Assembly: GCA_018242665.1 (NCBI GenBank)
Contig: JAFEBL010000005.1
Coordinates: 45,850 to 109,849, forward strand
Origin: Nitrospira sp.
Lineage (GTDB): Bacteria; Nitrospirota; Nitrospiria; Nitrospirales; Nitrospiraceae
Direction: 5' to 3'
DNA length: 64,000 bases
Under the pieces are notes generated by a model. That model worked only from the letters and a program-made list of their open reading frames with translations. It ran no database searches and was not told the origin of the DNA. Below, piece by piece: positions 9,109 to 17,236 of the stretch (its first letter is position 1; every line of letters starts with the position of its first letter). A program made the translations under genes and the position numbers.

Positions 9109-9789
9109 TTAGTGCAGGTAGCCTGGAGGCAGGGCGTTCAAAATTAAGGCATCCGGGACCATGCCCAGCGCCCGGATGGTCTTATCAAGGGCAGGATCAT
9201 GGTAGGTTTCGGCCGTGAACGATTCTCGCTCCACGTAGTGCGGGTTGAGCCGAGAGAGCGTCTCATTGATGTAGAGTGACGGATGGGCCAGGAGACCTTG
9301 CCGCAACACTTTGTTCGGCAACGTGTCTGCGTGATATTGGCAAATGCCGGAGAGTGCCGGATGGGATCCAAGAAATTCTTCCAATTTCCATTCATACTCG
9401 AGAAGTGTTGAAAAATCTCCTTCCGGACCAAATTCCATAGTCATATCGCCTGTGCACCACAGCCCCTCATATCCGTCCCGCAATGACTGGGCCAAAGACT
9501 CCTCCAGCATGCCTAACATACGGCCACTATCGAAATGCCCATCGGTGAGATGAGTGCTGGTCGACGACAGTGCGAGTCGGCCTCTCTCGACTTCCTCCGT
9601 CACATCGATCCCTGCGGCCAAGAGATAGGGGCGAATCGCGGCAACCATGGTCGCGGTATTGAAATAGAGGCAGCGACAATTCTCGGAGAGCTTTTGTCGA
9701 ATGACGACCGAAAGCCCCGGCAGATGCGTCGCAGGAGAACCTCTATAAATCAGACATTGGTGGCGGGGAGTGGGAGCCGTGATATGCAT
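9109..9789 (-). CDS. MEDS-domain sensory protein
   Basis: A 226-residue stand-alone protein resembling the MEDS (methanogen/methylotroph, DcmR sensory) domain. It starts with the typical HQCLIYRGSPATHL segment, then CLYFNTATMVAAI, GDMTME and CQYHADTLP in the usual order. In DcmR-type proteins this domain senses C1 or related ligands and is fused to a DNA-binding or kinase domain. No such partner is fused or adjacent here, so the output is unknown. It is the last gene before the island's left boundary. Confidence 0.75.
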   Translation of the reverse strand: MHITAPTPRHQCLIYRGSPATHLPGLSVVIRQKLSENCRCLYFNTATMVAAIRPYLLAAGIDVTEEVERGRLALSSTSTHLTDGHFDSGRMLGMLEESLAQSLRDGYEGLWCTGDMTMEFGPEGDFSTLLEYEWKLEEFLGSHPALSGICQYHADTLPNKVLRQGLLAHPSLYINETLSRLNPHYVERESFTAETYHDPALDKTIRALGMVPDALILNALPPGYLH

Positions 9790-10056
9790 GGGTGCCGTTG
9801 AAGTACGAATGGACCTGCTATGGGGTCATTGAACAATCGATGCCGTTGACTCTCTACATAGTATCGCATAAGGGTTATTCGGCCGCATGAATTTTATAAA
9901 ATCATGAATACATGTTGCCGGTATCGGCCAGGCTGAACCTGGCGGCGCGGTGCACATGTGCCCGATCTCTACCATGTTAGCCAAAAGAATTGGCTTCTCG
10001 TGAAGCAATCCGATCTGGAACGGGGCTGCGGTCCTGATGAAGAGGGAAAAATAAGG
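9790..10056. other. Gene-free stretch left of the island boundary
   Basis: About 270 bases upstream of the MEDS gene with no supportable gene. The part around 9840-9910 is clearly A+T-richer and may hold promoter sequences for the MEDS gene; I see no clear -35/-10 pair. Confidence 0.5.
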
Positions 10057-10099
10057 TTGGTTGCGGGGGCCGGATTTGAACCGACGACCTTTGGGTTAT
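10057..10099 (-). repeat. Left attachment-site repeat: displaced 3' part of tRNA-fMet
   Basis: Forty-three bases identical to 14619-14661. They cover the CCA end, acceptor 3' strand, T arm, variable region and anticodon stem up to the anticodon of tRNA-fMet. The match stops abruptly in the anticodon, and the next bases (10100 on) do not continue the tRNA. This is the scar expected when a tyrosine-recombinase element integrates into a tRNA gene, so this copy is read as attL (or attR, by convention). Confidence 0.9.
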
Positions 10100-10496
10100 A
10101 AGATGCGTATTGGGTGATTTGCTAATGCCTTGATCTTACGTTTGGTTTCTCGCTTTGTTTATCGAAATCAGTGAGTTGCACCATTCTATAGAGTATGATG
10201 CCTTCTAAAGATTTTTGTCCATTTTGGCTAGGTTTAGCACAAATTTAGCGCAGTCTTAGTTTGGTACGGATCAGCAGCACCGTGGACTGACTTTGTTATT
10301 CTGGCACTGCTAAGGGTCGGTGGCAGGGCCGAGTCGCAATGGCAAGCGTCAACAGAATCAACGCCCCGCCACGCCGGAGTTTACGGTGTCATTGCTTTGG
10401 CATCCATGCTTAGAAACCGATCTCGCGCATCGCTGGTTCCCCGTCCATGTGAAGAATCTATGCAGTATTCCTCGAAAGGAATGAACCTCTGGGACG
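10100..10496. other. A+T-rich non-coding left end of the island
   Basis: About 400 bases without a supportable gene, A+T-rich to about 10260. It contains a close direct repeat (TTTAGCAC then TTTAGCGC near 10233-10251) that could be a relic of recombinase arm sites. No integrase fragment was recognised in either strand. Confidence 0.5.
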
Positions 10497-11945
10497 ATGT
10501 TGAGGCAACCGTTCGCATTATATGTTGTCGCAGGAATATGCAGTGCCGGGGCACTCGCCGGTGGCAATGCGCTCCACGCCATGTGGCCGGATTGGCGCTG
10601 GCAGCATGAGCCGCTGCACTCCATGATAGAGGCCGTGGGAGGTCTCGGCGCTATTGCGATGGCGATGGTGTTGCTGCACACGCACGACAAATCCATCTCA
10701 GGCCAATATCGCGTGCTGGCTGCAGGATTTCTCGGGATGGGAATCCTCGAAGAGTTTCATGCGGCGGCACGACCAGGCAACGGATTTGTCCTATTTCGCA
10801 ATATGGCTAGCATAGCCGGTAGCATTGGATTGTTAGTGGTCTGGAAGAGACACGTGTCAGCAGAGCACGTTGAGGGGCGCTGGCTTCCCTGGGTCATCGC
10901 GATCGGTGCACTGTCGGTCGGAATCTGGTTTCTGGTATTTCCGCAATACATACCTGAGATGATGCGAAATGGTGAACTGACTCCGGCGGCAGTCGCTCCG
11001 CAAAGCATCGCATGCGTGTTATTTCTGCTCGCAGCTGCACGCCTTCTGTGGGACTATCGCCGCTCAAAGAAGTCAGAGGATGCATTGTTCGCGAGCCTTG
11101 CGCTTCTCTACGGGCTAGCCGAATTTGTATTCATGCACTCGATTCCCTGGGACGATCGCTGGTGGTTCTGGCATTCTCTGCGCCTGATCGCTTGTTTATT
11201 AGCTTTGGTATACATTGGCCGAAGCTATATACACATGACGCACGACTTACAGGCATCCCTCGTAGAGAACATCCATGCCCAGGAGACGCTGAGTCAGAGC
11301 GAGGGCCAGATCCGTCGAATACTCAATGCACGAGAGCGCATGGCCCAGGACCTCCATGACAGCACCATCCAGTCCCTGTTCGCGATCAACCTCAACCTCG
11401 AACGATGCCAACGGCTCATGTCAATCACGCATCATGATGTTGGCGCGCAGTTGGGCAGAGCCGTAGTAGGCCTGACGGCGGTGATCCGAGACCTGCGGGG
11501 ATACATTCTTGGTTTGGAGTCCCCGATCTCGAACGGACCCACATTCGAAGCGGCCCTGACGTCGCTCGTCCACGACATGAACCATTCACCCGAGATTCAT
11601 TTCCGAATGCACGTGAGCCCCGAGGCTGTGGACCGGTTGACTCCGGAGCAAGCCACGCAACTCCTCCCCATTGCGCGGGAAGCCATGAGTAACAGTCTCC
11701 GTCACGCCGCCGCTCACACGATCAGCCTCACGCTTCAATTGCACGATGAGATGGTTCGCATGATGGTGGAAGATGATGGAGTTGGATTCGACGCCGGCAC
11801 GGTTCACAGTCATGGTCACGGACTGAGGAATATGGCACAACGCGCCAGAACGTTGGGCGGCCGCTTCGAAGTCAGATCTGATCCAGGCCACGGAACACGG
11901 ATGATCTGTGATCTCCCTCAGGATCGTGATGAAGCCACAGTCTGA
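10497..11945 (+). CDS. Membrane sensor histidine kinase (NarX/HisKA_3 type)
   Basis: A 482-residue kinase. Residues 1-245 contain about seven or eight hydrophobic segments with no large external domain, so the signal is probably sensed in or near the membrane. A short coiled stretch leads to a HisKA_3 dimerisation domain with phospho-acceptor His287 (MAQDLHDSTIQSLF). The ATPase domain has N-box REAMSNSLRHA, G1 DDGVGFD and G2 GHGLRNM. It overlaps the next gene, a NarL-type regulator, which is its likely partner. The ligand is unknown. It is the first gene of the island. Confidence 0.92.
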   Translation: MLRQPFALYVVAGICSAGALAGGNALHAMWPDWRWQHEPLHSMIEAVGGLGAIAMAMVLLHTHDKSISGQYRVLAAGFLGMGILEEFHAAARPGNGFVLFRNMASIAGSIGLLVVWKRHVSAEHVEGRWLPWVIAIGALSVGIWFLVFPQYIPEMMRNGELTPAAVAPQSIACVLFLLAAARLLWDYRRSKKSEDALFASLALLYGLAEFVFMHSIPWDDRWWFWHSLRLIACLLALVYIGRSYIHMTHDLQASLVENIHAQETLSQSEGQIRRILNARERMAQDLHDSTIQSLFAINLNLERCQRLMSITHHDVGAQLGRAVVGLTAVIRDLRGYILGLESPISNGPTFEAALTSLVHDMNHSPEIHFRMHVSPEAVDRLTPEQATQLLPIAREAMSNSLRHAAAHTISLTLQLHDEMVRMMVEDDGVGFDAGTVHSHGHGLRNMAQRARTLGGRFEVRSDPGHGTRMICDLPQDRDEATV

Positions 11946-12594
11946 GACAAAACTCATTCGGCTCTTGCTGGTTGACGATCACGAAGTCCTTCGTATTGGT
12001 CTGCGAACCTTGTTCACTGAAGCCGGGGCATTTCAGGTCGTCGGTGAGGCCGGCACTATGGCCGCGGCAGTGGCTGAAGCCGCGAGATTGAAGCCACAGG
12101 TCGTCTTGATGGATGTTCGGCTTCCAGATGGGAGCGGAATCGACGCGTGCCGTATGATTCGTGCCGATCATGAGGATACGAGGGTACTGTTCCTAACTTC
12201 GTTTGCAGACGATGACGCCGTGCTCGCCACGATATTAGCCGGTGCCAACGGGTTTCTTCTGAAAGAAGTGAGTAGTGAGCAGTTGATCCAAGCCGTTAAG
12301 ACGGTGGCGTCAGGACGATCTATCCTCGACTCGGCCGTCACCCAGCGGGTGCTTACCAAAGTGCGATCCGGGTCCACGCCGTCAGCGCAGGGGAAACGTG
12401 ATCCGTTGTCACCGCAGGAGGAACGAGTGTTGGCTTTGGTCGCAGACGGCAAGACCAATAAAGAAATCGCTGTGTCCTTGAACTTAAGCGACAAAACCGT
12501 CGGGCACTACCTCGAAAATATCTTCCAAAAGCTGCAGGTTACGCGGCGCGCACAAGCTGCCGTCTATTTCACTCAACAACAAACGAAGCAGTAG
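11929..12594 (+). CDS. NarL/FixJ-family response regulator
   Basis: A 221-residue protein with an N-terminal receiver (LLLVDDHEV, phospho-acceptor Asp62 in MDVRLPDGSGID, later Thr/Ser and Lys positions present) and a C-terminal LuxR-type HTH (LSPQEERVLALVADGKTNKEIA). ATG 11929 is chosen because it starts at the domain; the frame is open from 11908. It overlaps the kinase stop by 17 bases, indicating translational coupling. The downstream dyad at 12612-12657 is a candidate target controlling the DsrE-thioredoxin genes. Confidence 0.93.
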   Translation: MKPQSETKLIRLLLVDDHEVLRIGLRTLFTEAGAFQVVGEAGTMAAAVAEAARLKPQVVLMDVRLPDGSGIDACRMIRADHEDTRVLFLTSFADDDAVLATILAGANGFLLKEVSSEQLIQAVKTVASGRSILDSAVTQRVLTKVRSGSTPSAQGKRDPLSPQEERVLALVADGKTNKEIAVSLNLSDKTVGHYLENIFQKLQVTRRAQAAVYFTQQQTKQ

Positions 12595-12611
12595 GGGCAT
12601 CTGCCCCTGTC

Positions 12612-12657
12612 GAGTAGGGGAGAAATCGTTCCGAAATTGGAGCGACGTCCCCTACTC
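12612..12657. promoter_or_regulatory. Ten-bp perfect inverted repeat upstream of the DsrE gene
   Basis: GAGTAGGGGA at 12612-12621 is exactly repeated in inverse at 12648-12657, with a 26-base spacer. It lies 76 bp before the DsrE-like gene and directly after the response-regulator gene. It could be an operator for that regulator or the stem of a long hairpin. A shorter hairpin, AGGGGC/GCCCCT, precedes it near 12594-12609 and may attenuate read-through. Confidence 0.5.
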
Positions 12658-12732
12658 ATCCCTCTGCATGCTCCGTACTATAAGCCCATGAGCTCGGTGC
12701 TAGTTCACATTAACAATCCTTAGGAGGTTGTC

Positions 12733-13203
12733 ATGTTGAGCCTATTGGGCCGCACACAGATATTGATGATGGTCTTGACCCTCACAGCTGCGCTGGCTTT
12801 GCCATCCTGGCAGGCTCAAGCGGGAGCAGCCCAGGGAGAGGGTAAGGTAAAGGTTCTCTACCACGTCGATGGAAAAGATCCCGAAGTGGCGAAATACGCA
12901 CTTGCCCTTATCAATAAGCATATTGATGCGGAAGGCGGGCCCGATAAGATCGATGTCGAACTGGTCGTGCATGGACCGGCATTGGAGTTGTTCGAGAAGG
13001 ACAGAATGGATGCCGAGATGACGAAACGATTTGATCAGATTATCGAAAAGGGGGCGAAGGCCGAAATGTGTCAGGTCTCGATGAAAGCGTTCGGCAAAAC
13101 CATAGACAATCTGGCGAAAGGATTTGTCGCTACACTCCACCCAGTGGCCGTCAAGCGCATCGCAGATCTGCAGAAAGAAGGCTATCTCTATATTAAGCCA
13201 TGA
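12733..13203 (+). CDS. Exported DsrE-like protein
   Basis: A 156-residue protein with a strong ribosome site (TAGGAGG) and a signal peptide ending near QAQA, residue about 30. The mature part (KVLYHVDGKDPEVAKYALALINKH; VELVVHGPALELF) matches the DsrE/DsrF-like fold of the COG1416 type. One Cys113 (EMCQVSMKAF) sits where family members carry a sulfur-handling or redox cysteine. Periplasmic DsrE homologues have no settled function. Stop and start codons overlap or nearly so with the thioredoxin gene, which suggests a shared redox role. Confidence 0.85.
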   Translation: MLSLLGRTQILMMVLTLTAALALPSWQAQAGAAQGEGKVKVLYHVDGKDPEVAKYALALINKHIDAEGGPDKIDVELVVHGPALELFEKDRMDAEMTKRFDQIIEKGAKAEMCQVSMKAFGKTIDNLAKGFVATLHPVAVKRIADLQKEGYLYIKP

Positions 13204-13220
13204 GGAGGAACTGGATAGTC

Positions 13221-13724
13221 ATGAATCAATTCATAGCGAGCATTGTCCTCTGTCTCATCGTGCTCGTGGGTGCTTCGAAACTGCAAGCGGCTGCAGTGGG
13301 CACCCCGGCACCAGCATTCGAATTGGTGACATTCTCCGGCCAGACGTATAACAACCACATACAGACAGGTCGGCCGTTATTGCTGATTTTCTGGGCACCG
13401 TGGTGCAACGTCTGCCAGCGTGACCTACCGCTCCTAAGCGAGTTTTATCAGCGCGACAAACCGCCTCAGCTCGGTGTGGTCTCGGTCGGTTTCGCCGACA
13501 CCAGAACAAACGTCGAACGCTTTGTGAAAGAACGGTCTGGAACGTTCGTCTATCCGACTGCGTACGACGAAGATCGATGGGTGGCGCAAGCGTTCAAGGT
13601 GAATGCGACTCCAACATACGTGCTTTTGGATGATCAAGGAATCGTTGTGCTAGTTCATCGAGGAGGGGGGGTACTTCAGAATCCTCAGTTCCGGAACTTT
13701 CTGCATGCGATGGTCTCCAGCTGA
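13221..13724 (+). CDS. TlpA-like exported thioredoxin
   Basis: A 167-residue protein whose start at 13221 gives a signal peptide (MNQFIASIVLCLIVLV) and uses the AGGAGG at 13202-13207; an earlier ATG at 13200 overlaps the DsrE stop. The thioredoxin fold has the redox motif WCNVC (Cys62 and Cys65) and the cis-Pro region VNATPTYVLLDDQG. It is probably anchored in or secreted across the inner membrane as a thiol-disulfide oxidoreductase. Coupling to the DsrE gene suggests that protein's cysteine may be its client. Confidence 0.9.
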   Translation: MNQFIASIVLCLIVLVGASKLQAAAVGTPAPAFELVTFSGQTYNNHIQTGRPLLLIFWAPWCNVCQRDLPLLSEFYQRDKPPQLGVVSVGFADTRTNVERFVKERSGTFVYPTAYDEDRWVAQAFKVNATPTYVLLDDQGIVVLVHRGGGVLQNPQFRNFLHAMVSS

Positions 13725-13852
13725 CTTCAGTTTGGGTGTTGCATAGGCTAATCAAGACAGGTCAGCCGGTAGAGCGGTCGTGTTCAATGGTGTTGTAGTT
13801 CAATCGAAGAAGTAAAGCGTGTGCGTTTCTTAACGGCATGCGGACTAGACGC

Positions 13853-14211
13853 TTAGGTCTGTATGCCGGCAAGAGACACTTCTATAGAGGATGCTTTCTT
13901 AGCCAACCTCGCCGATATTTGTGATCGATCGATCTGGCCATTAATCTGCTCGTAGTGTGCGTGTTCGACGATTTTCCGATGATCCAGCTCGTTCTTGCGC
14001 TTGTATGGGCGCCCCTGGATGATCTTTTGCGCCATGCCTCATCCACGCCAGGGAGCTGCTTCAAGTGCGTTACGCTGGCCGTGTTGAGATCAAGGGGGAA
14101 GTGCGGCTGGAAGGCCTGCCACACAGCCAGGACTGCCATCACCACCACAGCGATTCCGATCAGGATCACGATGGGGGGAACGGGGAATGCCTTCGCGCGT
14201 ACCGTCAGCAT
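13853..14211 (-). pseudogene. Frameshifted ComEA-like helix-hairpin-helix protein
   Basis: The reading frame from 14211 encodes a membrane segment (about VILIGIAVVVMAVLAVW) and the start of a helix-hairpin-helix domain (LDLNTASVTHLKQLPGVDEA). It then runs into unrelated sequence. The rest of the domain (AQKIIQGRPYKRKNELDHRKI) continues in another frame, ending at 13853. Joining the two near 14030 by adding one base restores a continuous domain, so a one-base deletion is likely. The intact protein would be a membrane-anchored DNA-binding ComEA-type protein. A sequencing error or programmed shift is possible. Confidence 0.72.
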
Positions 14212-14223
14212 CGTCGCGTCGCG

Positions 14224-14472
14224 TTATCGGCCTGAGGGATGGGTGACTTCGATCTCTCTGAGCCGCTGGGTGTAGGGGGCGCACAGTTCTTTGCTCTTCG
14301 GCGGCTCGTCCTGATATTTCTCCAAACAACGGCGATAGTCGTGAAGCAACGCAGCCTGTTCCTCTTTGAGGTCCGCCGTTGTCTTTTTCACACGATACTC
14401 TTCGTAATACTGACAGCCTCCGATCAACACGCTCAGCCCTATCAAGGGTAGAAGTCCTGAGAGCCCACGCAT
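14224..14472 (-). CDS. Small lipoprotein, unknown function
   Basis: The start at 14472 gives 82 residues beginning MRGLSGLLPLIG with a lipobox LIGGC. The mature part starts CQYYEEYRVKK and is a short charged, probably helical domain with two further cysteines. The frame is open from 14562, but only the inner start gives a signal sequence. It ends 13 bases before the frameshifted helix-hairpin-helix gene on the same strand. Not recognised as any known family. Confidence 0.65.
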   Translation of the reverse strand: MRGLSGLLPLIGLSVLIGGCQYYEEYRVKKTTADLKEEQAALLHDYRRCLEKYQDEPPKSKELCAPYTQRLREIEVTHPSGR

Positions 14473-14618
14473 CACTACCTCTCCCTTCCCCTTCGGCCGC
14501 AAACCCTTCATCACGATTTTCTGAAGCTGTGGCCTAGTTGATACGGACAGAAATACGGACAATTCTGGCGCTCTGAGGGCTCTTTATTCGAGAACGATGT
14601 GGTAAGTGCTTGGAAGGA

Positions 14619-14696
<78 letters not shown>

Positions 14697-14701
14697 ACCG
14701 G

Positions 14702-14731
14702 ATACTAACAGGCGTGTGAAACGAGAGTCAA
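14702..14731 (-). promoter_or_regulatory. Promoter of tRNA-fMet
   Basis: On the minus strand TTGACT (14731-14726), an 18-bp spacer and TAGTAT (14707-14702). The predicted start, about 7 bases further, falls at or within a base or two of the mature 5' end at 14696, so little or no 5' leader is expected. Confidence 0.55.
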
Positions 14732-14783
14732 GGAAGCCGCGACGAGAATTGCATTCGCGAGAGGAGAATGATAAAGCCAGAGC

Positions 14784-15734
14784 ATGCGTATCGTCTTCAT
14801 GGGAACACCCGATTTCGCCGTGCCCTCGTTGGAAGCGTTGCTGAAGTCCGATGATCAGGTCGTCGGTGTGGTGACGCAACCGGACCGGCCGAAGGGCCGT
14901 GGGCAGGAGGTCATTCCGTCACCGGTGAAAGTTGTCTGCCAGCGCGAGGGCATTCCTGTGCTTCAGCCGCTGAAGATGAAGGATCCGGCTTTTCTAGACG
15001 CGTTGCGCGAGTGGAAGCCGGATGTTATTGCGGTGACGGCCTTCGGCCGAATCCTGCCTCCGGTCATTTTGACGTTGCCGCCGCAAGGCTGCATCAACGT
15101 CCATGGGTCGCTCTTACCGAAGTATCGCGGGGCTGGTCCTGTGCAATGGGCCGTTATCCGAGGGGAACGGGAAACCGGCATTACGACCATGTTCATGGCC
15201 GAAGGCATGGACACCGGCGATATGCTGCTGCGTGAGACCGTGGAGATCAACACCGACGATACGGCCGGCACACTCGCCCCTCGACTCGCCGAGGTCGGCG
15301 GACGGTTGCTGGTCGAGACCCTGCGCCGCCTGAAGGCGGGAACACTGACGCCCGAGCGGCAGGACGATGCGCAGGCGACCATGGCACCCTTGCTCAAGAA
15401 GGAAGACGGATTGATCGACTGGGCCTTGACGGCCGTGGATATCAGCAATCGCGTCCGTGGGTTGTCTCCGTGGCCGGGTGCCTATACCTTTGTGAACGCA
15501 GAGCGTTGGACCCTGTGGCGAGTTCGGGCCAGCGACGAATCGTCTGGAGCCGCTCCCGGGACTGTGATCAAGGTGGCCAAAGATCGGATTGACGTCGCGA
15601 CCGGACAGGGCACGATTTGCATCATGGAGATTCAACCTTCCAACAGCCGACGGATGACGGTGGCGCAGTACGTAGCAGGGCATCGGGTAGCCGAAGGCCT
15701 CAGCTTGCAGGCCGCTCCGCCGGCGGCAGGATGA
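14784..15734 (+). CDS. fmt: Methionyl-tRNA formyltransferase
   Basis: A 316-residue enzyme that formylates initiator Met-tRNA with 10-formyl-THF. It shows the N-terminal Rossmann start MRIVFMGTPDFAVPSL and the formyltransferase core NVHGSLLPKYRGAGP, with its catalytic His and following Asp in EGMDTGDML. A C-terminal OB-like tRNA-binding domain begins around RVRGLSPWPGAY. The length is normal. It heads a plus-strand run fmt-rsmB-rpe and is divergent from its substrate tRNA gene. Confidence 0.97.
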   Translation: MRIVFMGTPDFAVPSLEALLKSDDQVVGVVTQPDRPKGRGQEVIPSPVKVVCQREGIPVLQPLKMKDPAFLDALREWKPDVIAVTAFGRILPPVILTLPPQGCINVHGSLLPKYRGAGPVQWAVIRGERETGITTMFMAEGMDTGDMLLRETVEINTDDTAGTLAPRLAEVGGRLLVETLRRLKAGTLTPERQDDAQATMAPLLKKEDGLIDWALTAVDISNRVRGLSPWPGAYTFVNAERWTLWRVRASDESSGAAPGTVIKVAKDRIDVATGQGTICIMEIQPSNSRRMTVAQYVAGHRVAEGLSLQAAPPAAG

Positions 15735-15793
15735 TGGCGGGTGTCGCACCCGCGCTGCTGTTGACCGTCCCCCCGTGATCGGTCTTTTCCCCC

Positions 15794-17236
15794 ATGCCGT
15801 CTGATTCACAATCACCACAGTCGATTGATGCCGCCTCCGCAGGGCGTCGCGCCGCCATGAAGGCCCTGCTGACGATCGAGAAAGCCGGGTTGTTGAGCGA
15901 TGACCTCTTTGATCAGGTCTCGGCTTCGGCCTGCCTGAATCAACGCGACCGGGCTTTCATGGTCGAACTCGTACGTGGCGTGTTGCGGTTTCGTGCGACG
16001 CTCGATTGGCGGCTCGGTCTCTTGTCGGATCGGCGTATCGCGAAACTGCCCATCCTCGTCCAGACAGTTCTCCGGTTGGGCGCCTATCAACTCATCTATC
16101 TTGATCGAGTCCCGGACTCGGCTGCCGTCAACGAATCGGTGTGCCTGATCAAGCAACAGAGCCGCCGGCTCGGGCGAGACTGGAGCGGGTTTGTAAACGC
16201 GGTGCTCAGGGCGTTGCTCCGCTCACCGGAGCCGGCTTGGCCTGAGGTGACACAGGACCCGGTGATGGCTCTGAGCGTCCGCTATTCCTGTCCGTCCTGG
16301 TTAGTGGAGCGATGGTGTCGTGATCGAGGTGTCGCGCGGGCCGAGGCCCTGTGCCGGGCCACGGTCGAGACGCCTCCGCTGACGCTTCGTGTGAACCGAC
16401 TTCGAACGTCGCGTGTTGCGCTATTGCAAGAACTGGCGGCGGCTCATGTAGAAGCCGGTCCAACAGAGATCAGTGAGGCGGGGATTCAGCTGGCTCGTCC
16501 CACCTCCGTTCGAGATTTGCCTGGATATGCGGAAGGACATTTTTATGTTGAGGATGAGGCGGCTCAGCTGATTCCCTTGCTCTTGGACGCACAGCCGGGA
16601 GAGCGAGTGCTCGATGCCTGTGCGGCGCCGGGAGGAAAGACCACGCAGGTGGCGGCGATGATGGAGAATCGAGGCGTCATCGTCGCTGTGGATCGGGCCG
16701 CCGCGCGGATGGATCTGGTGATGGAGAACTGCCGGCGCCTCGGCGTGAAGATCGTCACGCCGCTTGCGAGGGAGCTTCGTACGTTGATCCAGGAAGCCAC
16801 GGCAGGAGAGGGAAGGCGCGTGCCCCCTCAAATGCCCGCGTCGGCGCTCTCCCGGCCGTTCGATCGCATTCTGCTCGACGCGCCCTGCAGCGGCTTGGGT
16901 GTCTTGCGACGTCATCCGGACGGCAAATGGTACAAAACACCCGACATCGTTGCGGAGCATCGGCGGCTCCAGAAGGACTTGCTTGCAGAGACGAGTCGTC
17001 TCTTGCGGCCTGGAGGGGTGTTGGTCTATAGTACCTGCTCGATTGAGCCGGAAGAAACCGAATCGATCATCGACGAGTTTTGTCAGTCTCATCGCGAATT
17101 TCAGCGTGAGTCGATCGCGCCTTGGTTGCCCCCAGCCGGTCTGCCGTTCGTGACCCCTCGAGGGGATCTGTCTACGATGGCAAACATGAACAGCATGGAT
17201 GCGTTTTTTGCCGCTCGCCTGCGGAGAAGCGAATGA
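15794..17236 (+). CDS. rsmB: 16S rRNA (cytosine-967 C5)-methyltransferase
   Basis: A 480-residue protein with a NusB-like RNA-binding domain at the N-terminus (residues about 15-150) and an AdoMet-dependent RsmB/NOP methyltransferase domain. It shows the binding motif VLDACAAPGGKT and the two catalytic cysteines in DAPCSGLG and YSTCSIEPEE. It modifies C967 of 16S rRNA. It follows fmt, as in many bacteria, and its stop overlaps the rpe start by four bases. Confidence 0.95.
   Translation: MPSDSQSPQSIDAASAGRRAAMKALLTIEKAGLLSDDLFDQVSASACLNQRDRAFMVELVRGVLRFRATLDWRLGLLSDRRIAKLPILVQTVLRLGAYQLIYLDRVPDSAAVNESVCLIKQQSRRLGRDWSGFVNAVLRALLRSPEPAWPEVTQDPVMALSVRYSCPSWLVERWCRDRGVARAEALCRATVETPPLTLRVNRLRTSRVALLQELAAAHVEAGPTEISEAGIQLARPTSVRDLPGYAEGHFYVEDEAAQLIPLLLDAQPGERVLDACAAPGGKTTQVAAMMENRGVIVAVDRAAARMDLVMENCRRLGVKIVTPLARELRTLIQEATAGEGRRVPPQMPASALSRPFDRILLDAPCSGLGVLRRHPDGKWYKTPDIVAEHRRLQKDLLAETSRLLRPGGVLVYSTCSIEPEETESIIDEFCQSHREFQRESIAPWLPPAGLPFVTPRGDLSTMANMNSMDAFFAARLRRSE

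Noticed and set aside
10057..10099. A second functional tRNA at the left repeat
   Set aside because: Only the 3' half is present, followed by unrelated sequence; it cannot fold as a tRNA.
12653..12659. TACTCAT as a confirmed NarL heptamer
   Set aside because: A seven-base degenerate match is expected by chance; only the larger dyad is retained as a lead.
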